A stretch of 64,000 nucleotides of DNA from Echinometra lucunter (taxonomy: Eukaryota; Echinodermata; Echinoidea; Camarodonta; Echinometridae). The position numbers and the translations under genes were made by a program. Below the pieces are notes generated by a model. That model saw only the letters and a list, made by a program, of their open reading frames with translations, was not told the DNA's origin and did not search any database. This document shows positions 26,401-35,400 of this stretch, piece after piece. Every line of letters begins with the position of its first letter. Within the stretch, counting starts at the first letter, position 1. The stretch is taken from contig CM057162.1 of the NCBI GenBank assembly GCA_029962745.1, positions 10,695,243-10,759,242 on the forward strand, in the 5' to 3' direction.

Positions 26401-29400
26401 AAAAAAAAAATCAGGACCTTGACCTTGGCCATGACCTTTGACATCATAAATAATTATTCAAACATAGAAAATATTATTATGTGTATTTGTTTGGTAAATA
26501 ATCATACATACATGATTCATACACAACTCATCCCATACTATGCCATTTCATGTGTTATAATATAGGAAAATTCACTTTTTGGCGCGCGCACGATTGTAAA
26601 ATACCGCGCTGCGCGAGAACCATAGGTCCAAATATGGTAAATTTGGTATCAAAAGATGCGTAAGACTCAGGACTCAAATGTCATGAAAGGCCGTAGTGAA
26701 ACCTTGTACAGTTTAAGAATTATCGCGAAAAAAATCCCAGGGGGGGGTTAATTCAAACCCCCCCCCCGGTCGTTTTAGGGTTAAAGATATTTGCCTTTTC
26801 AAACCTCATGTAGAGTTTTTAATGAATTGCTGCTTTAATCCATTGGCTACAATGAGTGTACTTCTGTTTATTCCTGGACAAGCGTTACAGATTCAACCAT
26901 ATTAAAACTTGCATTGAATATTATTTAAGAGGTATGTCTGCACACTCCTCACCATTTCTTTCAGTAATTGTCAGTTAACCCAGTCATGACTCCTGTTCCA
27001 CATTTTGGCTTTCTGTACAGAGCAAAAATTGCTGCACATACCGTGCCCATTTTGGTTTCATTATTGTTGATTGTTGATACATGACTTTTTAATAAATAAA
27101 GCAATTGAAAAAAGGGACACTAGTGTTACCAATTTAAAGAAGAAAAACTGATCAAAAAAGGCTTCATATTTTTCCTGTCATGAATGGTTTAATGAGATAT
27201 TGGAAAAGAATTTTTTTTAAAAGTTGTTTGAATGAAGGAAAGGGGGGGGGGGTGTTGCTTAGGTTTTTATCGTTTCACTGTAGGCAAATGTGAAAAAAGG
27301 GAAGTATTGATAATTTGCATTTGATATATGTGACAGAATAAGGCTGATGGTATCAATTTAAAGTAGGTTTAGGAATTTTTGTTTTATTTGTATTCTTATT
27401 CGTCCATTAAACTCTAATAATTAACAGGAATATGTGAAGTAAGATTCTAATGGTCTTATGGAACCCATTTTGCATGTTTGATTAGCTGTCAAGAAAATTG
27501 TGATGGGGATTTATTATTTTGAAGTGTTCCAATGTAAAAGTAATCTTTAAGAAGGATGATAGAAGTAACTTGAAGTATCTTTTTGAAAGTTTACTGTGAT
27601 AAAGCAAATTATCTGTATCAGCTTTCGTAGTCCTTTGCCATGTACTCCCATTTCTCATCGACCTTTAACTATCATAACTCCTCGACCACCAGAAGGTCTT
27701 CACTTTTAGAACTTTTACTCTCATAGTGCCCAAGTAGAAAGGTAGCTGTTATGAGATGAATGGGATGTGGCACTCATGGGACATACATGTAGGTATAGAA
27801 CCATTTGAACATATGGCACATGGGAAGGTAACTGATGGGTATAGTGACAATTGAGCAATGAACTGTTGCAACACAGGACCTTACGGAAAATGGACTATTG
27901 GGACATAAGACCAACATGGATACAACTCATGGAACATCGGACTAATAGATCAATTAATCAATGAAACATTTATAGACTGATGGGCCGAAATATACCACAG
28001 GGTTAACCCGCTGAGGCATACATGTAGGACCAGGTTATTGGACACAAGACCAATGGTAACTGGACCAAACAGCTGAAACCGATGGATGTTGGCCCTATGG
28101 ATGTAGGATTTATAGGCTAAAGAATTGATAGGATCTAGGGTTAATTGAAGATAGATGAAATGAGATGAAGTGCTGTGGAAAGTTGTCCTTCCTTCTCTTC
28201 ATATTCCTTCTTTCTTTCTTTGTCCTGTCTCCCATCACAGCTGCAGAACAAGGCTGCTTCTTTAACGTTGTTGACAAGTCCAGCCGACTAGGAGTGTGTC
28301 CCTGCGGTCGTGCCAACTCTTACGATGCCATGATTGCCTGCGACAACCCGCAGTGTGAGGTGGAGTGGTACCATTTCACCTGTGTAGGAGTCACCAAGGT
28401 ACCAAAGGACGAGTGGTTCTGTCCGTTTTGTTCAAAAGGTAAGGCGACAGTCGCAGACCCTGGCTTTCACATTACCCTTTCCTTGCTGACTTTTAGAGAC
28501 TATTCGACAGAAATGTTTTGAAACTTGCCATTTGTAAACTTAGTGACAAACCTTGGATGGAACAACAATACGTAGCCGTCATCAGTGTTCCTTGTGATTT
28601 TGTTTGTCTGGTTGGTTGTTTGAGTGCTGTACGGGTAAATGAATTAGTAATATATCCACACTCAAATTTCTACTGGAGGACCTCAAGTGAACCTGCTTTA
28701 GTGATTATCTTGCATCAATAAACCTTTTTTTTTTCCAAATGATGCAAGTGAATCATTTGTTTATCCTCCAGTTCTAAGTATCGCGGTTGGCTTATCTTGA
28801 CAGATTTATATGCTGTGAGGATAACACTACCTCAGCACCAGACTAAATAAGTAGTTTGTTTGATTGTAGTTAAAGACAAGTTACAATATCTTTCATTGTC
28901 GCTTGTAACGGTGTGTACTGGTTTTTGTTTGCTAATCAACTTGTATATTCCATAGCACTCCTAGTTTCTCTCTTTCTCCCTCCCTCCTTCTACTACATTC
29001 ATCTCACCACCCTTCGATTTATCCTTTCTCTTCCTCCTTTTTCCCATAAAAATATTATTCTGTATTATTTTTCTAAAGCGGGGCCTATATTTACAAGATT
29101 AGCTTCTTTCTTTTTCTTTTTAAGGTCTCTCCACTTGCAGACATGTTCTCTTATTTACTCTTGTAAAATATACTGTTTAGATTTGTAGATGACGTTTTGA
29201 TTTTACCATTGTCATAAAGTATTGAACTTATGTACTATGCCTGTACTATGTATTGCATGTTTGTTTAAAAGTGGAATAAAACTGAACTGAACTGAACTAT
29301 TCATTCAAGGACTTTTGATTTCATATTTGTGTATTAAGCAAATAATCACCATTGATGAAAGTGATGTACAAACTATCACTTCAAGGCGATCTGGATGTAG

Positions 29401-32400
29401 CTATCTTTCCGAAGCGAACCTGAGGAAAGATAGCGTATACATCCTGATCGCCAAGGAAGTGATAGTTTGTCTCAGTGCCTGAAACCGAAAGGTGATTATT
29501 TGCTTTGTATTCCTCATCTGACACCATTTAACTGAATAGAAACAAAGAGAATAATTTTACTTCACTAGGACATGTAGGAGAGGAATTCTAGTTAAAAAAA
29601 TCAAGGTTTAAAATTCAAAACAGAGAAAGAAGTTCCGATTGACTGCGCTGCAAAATGCCTCTTTTATTTAGCACGTATCATGTGAAACAAGTGTTGCGCG
29701 CGCGACTTGTTTTAGCTCTCAGCCACTGCAGCTTGACAAGTAAGCTGATTGTGATGTCACAAAAGAAAGCAAATAATTTTACTGTGACGTTACACTGGAT
29801 CAGAGTTCATGCACTATTCTTTCTGCGCGCGCATACTAAATATACAACAAGATGCAAAGATGTGATCATAGGAGGTGATGGGGAAGAAATGGAACAAAAA
29901 AGCAGAGGGGCATTGCACTCTTATTTCGCGTGTACTCAAAATAATTGATGACACGTTGTGACTCTATGGGCAAAATTTATTAGTCAAGTGATCAGCGAAA
30001 CAAAAAGGTTCCATCACCACGGGTTGACGAACTTTACTTGCCGGTGATGATTGATTGGGAAACTACACTTTACACTTTATCACGTGATTAACTTTTGACC
30101 AATCCTACAGCAAGATTCTTAGTTTTCTGTAAAGCGCTTAGAGACTCTCTTGGAGATGTATTAGGCGCTATATAAATCCAGAATATTATTAATATTATTA
30201 TTAGTATGTGGAATATAATGAATCATATTCCTAATGGCTGAAGTTATTCTGTTCAAACAGAAGCAGCTGAAGCCCTGAGAAGGAAGAAGGAGAGAAGGAA
30301 AGAACTGCGGAGGAAGAAGAGAGAAAAGGAAATGAAGAGGAAGAAGATGAGGAAAGAGCAACAGGAGGAGGAGGGTCTGTGTCCATGCGGTCAGCCAAAC
30401 TCCTGGGACCGAATGATAGCCTGTGATGGTCAAGACTGCTCCGTGGAGTGGTATCACTTCCGCTGCGTGGATGTCAAGAGTGCACCGGACTCTGAGTGGC
30501 TGTGCATCTTATGTAGGGATAACGTACAAGGTAAGTCCACTAATATGAATCTCTATCTGACATAGAACATCATGTGGGATACATAAGACCTTAAAGCATA
30601 CACAGAACCCTGTGTGGAACATGTAGGACATATGAAGAGATTGTTTGCAAAAGGGGTTAGATCCGCTTTTGATAAAAACTGAGTTATTGATATCACAACA
30701 TTTTTACAACTGTGTTTCTGTCGTTTGAACAGAATTACCAAGCTAAATTTTCAAAGCACTTTTGAAAATATGCTCTCTCTAATTTCACTTTTCTATAAAC
30801 TCCTGTACAAAACCTGGCAAACAAATGCATTTTTCTCTGAAGTTACAAAACTGGATCTAACCCCTTTTGCAAACAAACTCTTCAGTGGCTTTGCATCATG
30901 TACAGGGAAGCTTAGTCCTGAAAATAAGTGAAAGATGATTTATGAGCTTTCTCAGACTTTTACGTTGGTTTAGATGAATATCTTAAGTAGAAATATCCAT
31001 AGAAATTTTTGCTTTTCAGATGCCCTCCTATTCAAAACATGTCAAGAAACAGCTCAAGTGTTTGGCCCAAACATTTGTGTAGTCCCATTTACCCACATCT
31101 CTGTGCAGTGCAGCATTTTCAACAAAACTCTGGTCAATTTGTCATTGATCATTGTAAATTTTTTGACGGTTTTTGGGTATACATCATTTTTTTGTCTTGC
31201 CTGCGTAGCAAGAGCGAGATATAGGTGCCGCTTTTCTGACGGCGTCGGCGGCGAAGGCGTCAACATTTTAATAAATACTCTCATTCCAAAAGTTTTTGTT
31301 CAATTTTCATGAAACTGGTACACAAGGCTTATCAAGTATCAGAGATCATGTTGAAGGAATTTCAGGTCACAAAATCAAGGTCAAAGTTCATTCAAGGTCA
31401 ATAAACTTAAATTGTTGCAAAAACTTAAGGGCATGGTTAAGCTTTTGATTTGTCCCCCTCATTTCAAAATTATTTGTTCAATTTTCATGAAACTGGTACA
31501 CAAGGTTTATCAAGTATCAAAGATCATGTGGAAGGAATTTCAGGTCACAAAATCAAGGTCAAAGTTCATTCAAGGTCAATAAACTTAAATTGTTGCAAAA
31601 ACTTAAGGGCATGGTTAAGCTTTTGATTTGTCCCCCTCATTTCAAAATTATTTGTTCAATTTTCATGAAACTGGTACACAAGGTTTATCAAGTATCAAAG
31701 ATCATGTGGAAGGAATTTCAGGTCACAAAGTCAAGGTCAGAGGTCATTTGAGGTCAATAAACTTAAATTATCTTCAAAAACTTAACTAAAAGTTTAAATT
31801 TTTGCATTGTTACCCTCATTTTAAGGGATTTGTTGGAATTCCATGAAGCTTGTGTACATGAGATATCAATTAACACCAGTCATGTGAAACCAATGTCATG
31901 TCAAAAAGTCAAGGTCAAAGGTTATTTGAGGTCAGTTACCATGAACTGTGTTGCAAAAGCTTTACCTAAGGTTAAGTAGTATTCATTCCAATTTCATGAA
32001 GCTTCTTGAAAGGGGTTTCCAGGTATAACAAATAATTTGGAATCAATTTCAAGTCACAAAGTCAAGGTCAGGAGGTAGCCCCCTTCATGTGCTCACACCA
32101 CATTTTTCACTAAATAAGAATGCTGTCATGGCAATATGCATGATGCAGGTGAGACTACCAGGAGCGTTTCACTTGTTTGCTAATTCAACAACCTTTCCCA
32201 ATTGCGTTTAGTTCCTTTCAAATTGTAATGGCATGACCAGAGCTTTCAAGTTTATCTTTAACCCTTAAGCTGCCAAAGCTATGTACACTAGCCTAATATA
32301 TAGTGGAGCCAAATAAACGTATAGTCCCATGTTGACTCATGCATACTAAGCACCCCTGCAATAAACTTGGCACCAGGGGGGTATGCGACTGACACAGTAA

Positions 32401-35400
32401 TGGTTAATGCTGCTGTAATTTTGTATGCAACATTATATAATTTTTTTGTTTCTTTCAGAGTCCCGCAGCAGTCCTTATGTGATAAGAAAGAGGCAACACC
32501 GACCGATCAAGTATTCCATCTATGGGGAGAGTGGCGATGGAAGCGCTGATGATACCAAAGAAGAGATGGACTGGAAAGCAGACGAGTCCAGTGATGATTC
32601 CACGGATTCCTCCGACACGTCAGATGTTGAGGAAGACGATGTACATGATAACGGCGATGATGGCAGGAGCCGTGTTCGTGAACGAGCAAGAAGCAAATGG
32701 CAAGAGGCTCTATCTGTGGAGGTGGATGTCGAAGGTGATTCCACCAAGAGCTCATCAGATGATGATGACGACGAGCTAAGTCGGAGCAAGCGCTCAAGGA
32801 GGATGAGGCATAAAAAGATTGATTTGGACTTTGAGGATGGAGCGGAGTTTGATGAGGAATTGGGAGGAAGGGGGGATGAAGTAGTGAGAACTAAAGCCAT
32901 TACCAAGAGACGTAGAACAAGTTCAGGTGAAAAAAGAAGTCATGTTTCAACACCTAAAACCAAGGGGGTTTTGAAAACGGAAAAGGATGCAGACAAGATG
33001 GCATCAAGTGGTAAGTGGAAAGTTCGGTGGACAAAAAGTTGTTTGGTGGACTTTTTGAAAGATGTTTGGATGCTTTATTTTATTTTTATTAATTTTTTTT
33101 TTTACTAAGAACCATGAAGGAAGTGTAAACTTTCCAGTGAAAAGGTTTGTGCCTGGCTGTCTCTTGTGACTATTCTTCCCCGCTGGAAAAATTCATGGTT
33201 TAAAGACACTCAGTCGTGGGTTTTCATGAGGAATGGATCATAATTTTTGCTGACACCAGACTCTGTGAAAAGCATTGGGTATACCTGTAATAAAGCTACA
33301 TATCTGGAGCACAGCAAGCAAGCTGTCCCACCATAGACATTCTTCGGCCTGCTTCGGGCATTTTTGGGCCAGGGAAAGTGAGATAATCACTTTTATCATC
33401 TGGGGCAGTGGGTGGAATATACAGAGCATTACATGAGGCCTATTGGTCATAAAACTCAATTCCACTCTGGGTGATGGACAACACCTGTTATTGGGTAAGC
33501 ACCCGAATGGTGTCAAATTTCGCATAGAAGTCCATGACTGTGTGTCTTTAACAATCAGACATGAACAAGAAGAATGGGACCCCCAGAACAGCTGAAGAAA
33601 CCAGAAGGAAATGACATTACCTCTCACAGCAATTGTAAATACTTCCAATGACTGATTTTATATATTTAAGAGTCATCATTGATTGAATGAATAATAATTT
33701 CCATGCAGTGACCGATGTGAGCATCAATATTCTGACTGGAACCCTTCATCTCGTTATCTTACAGAATCGAGTGATCAAGTTTCAGAAGCTGTCAAAGAAC
33801 AGAAGACTGTATCAGAAGGTGAGATCTAGCTGCGGTAAAGAAATTGTTAAAAGTTTCTTCAGAATATGCAGTGGTAAACTGCTTTAAAAAACACTCTTTT
33901 TTTTACTACAAAGTGAATGGAAAGTGGTTCTGACTGATGGAAGAAAGATGTCATGCACATACTTCTCTGTGCATTTTAAGATACAGAGATGTGACTCAGT
34001 ACTCTTGAAATTAAAAAAAGTCACCTTCACATTTTCAAAGCAGTTTACTGCTGTGTAGTGAACAAGCTTATAGTTAGTAGTGTAGTCTGTGTTGTTCAGA
34101 TAGTAACATAGGACAGTAAAGAGGTATATGCTTGTAGAAAGAGCCTTTATATTTCATAATGTTATTCCTTAAACAGTCGTGTGAATTGTAAAGTTAATGT
34201 CATGGCTTGCTGATATGTAACAAACCATGATACAAAGGATATGCTTTGATGCTGTTTTTATTCGAAGAACCACATTTTTTTTTTTTTTTTTTAAAGACTG
34301 TTTGAAGTGTGTCTCCAACTATAGTTTCGCAGTAAATGTAGTTCATTATACTTTAAGAGAAGCAGTAAACCAATTGATGGGCCCACCAAAGCTCTTGATG
34401 AGAGTCTGCTCTTCATCACATTGAATGATTCCATAAATGTCTGATAAAGCTGTTAGGGCTGCATGATATTGCATATTTGGATATTCGATTATCACCAACT
34501 TAAAATATCACGATAAGTCGATGTATCGTCCCCATTGAATTTTCAATCAATGTTTGATGTATACCTTTTTACAGCTAACATGTAGCATAATGTACAGTTG
34601 CAGGTCAGGAGGGAAAATAGTCAGGTCTCACGAAATGGGTAGAGTTGGCACTCTATGACCCTTTCCCTTTCCTGGTGAACTGGGTCAAGGATAATGTCTG
34701 GGTTTCATGGGTTTTTTTCACTGATTTATGACAATTTGAGGTAGTTTTGTTGTCTGAATTGTATCAACACTAATCTCTCATTACAATGTCATGAGAGATG
34801 ATATATTGTGTCCTTATAGAACCAAATATTGTTTATTCATTGAAGTTTCATTGTCACGATATTTTGATATTATCAGGATATCGTGCTGCCCTAGAAGCTA
34901 TTGTTCACTTTTGCATCCTATCATCACCATCATCAGGGCTCTACAAAAAAATTTCTTCCTGCTTGCCATTGGGCAAGTTTCTTTGAAAGTTGCTTGCCCA
35001 AAACATATCTCACTTGCTCAATTTCCACAAATTATGAAAATTCATGAGAGTTTGAATTACATTTTGCAACATGGATATTACTTAGCCATTGCTAAAGATT
35101 TACTTGCACTATGAGCATTATATTTACTGTTTGTTTTTTAATTTGTTCTCATGATAGCTTTGAGTGAATTTACTTACCCGAAAGGGCAAGTGACTTCAAA
35201 ATTTTCTTGTCCTTTCATGATCTTTACTTGCCCTGGGCAAGCGGGCAAGTGGGTTTGTAGAGCCCTGTCATCATCAGCACTTGAATCCCCTCGGTGGGGA
35301 GTCGAGTCTTCTTGTCACTGGCCTCCATATGACTTCGTCATTTACTAATTCTGAATCAACTTTGGCTCCATCCTCCTTGATAAAATCTACCCATCTCTTC

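Larger units (their letters stand above)
28439..30260. other. Gene 1 intron 10
   Basis: Holds a LINE-type 3' tail (29270-29297), a foldback hairpin (29336-29510) and a LINE/SINE-type 3' end (30123-30205). The stretch 29590-29660 is a reverse copy of part of 12930-12985, so another dispersed repeat is present. No extra exon is recognised. Confidence 0.5.

Noticed and set aside
31196..32175. CRISPR-like regular repeats
   Set aside because: The 178-bp period is a whole-unit tandem repeat without distinct spacers, in eukaryotic DNA.
32507..32906. Minus-strand Ser/His-rich frames
   Set aside because: Antisense of the acidic GAT/GAA-rich exon 12.
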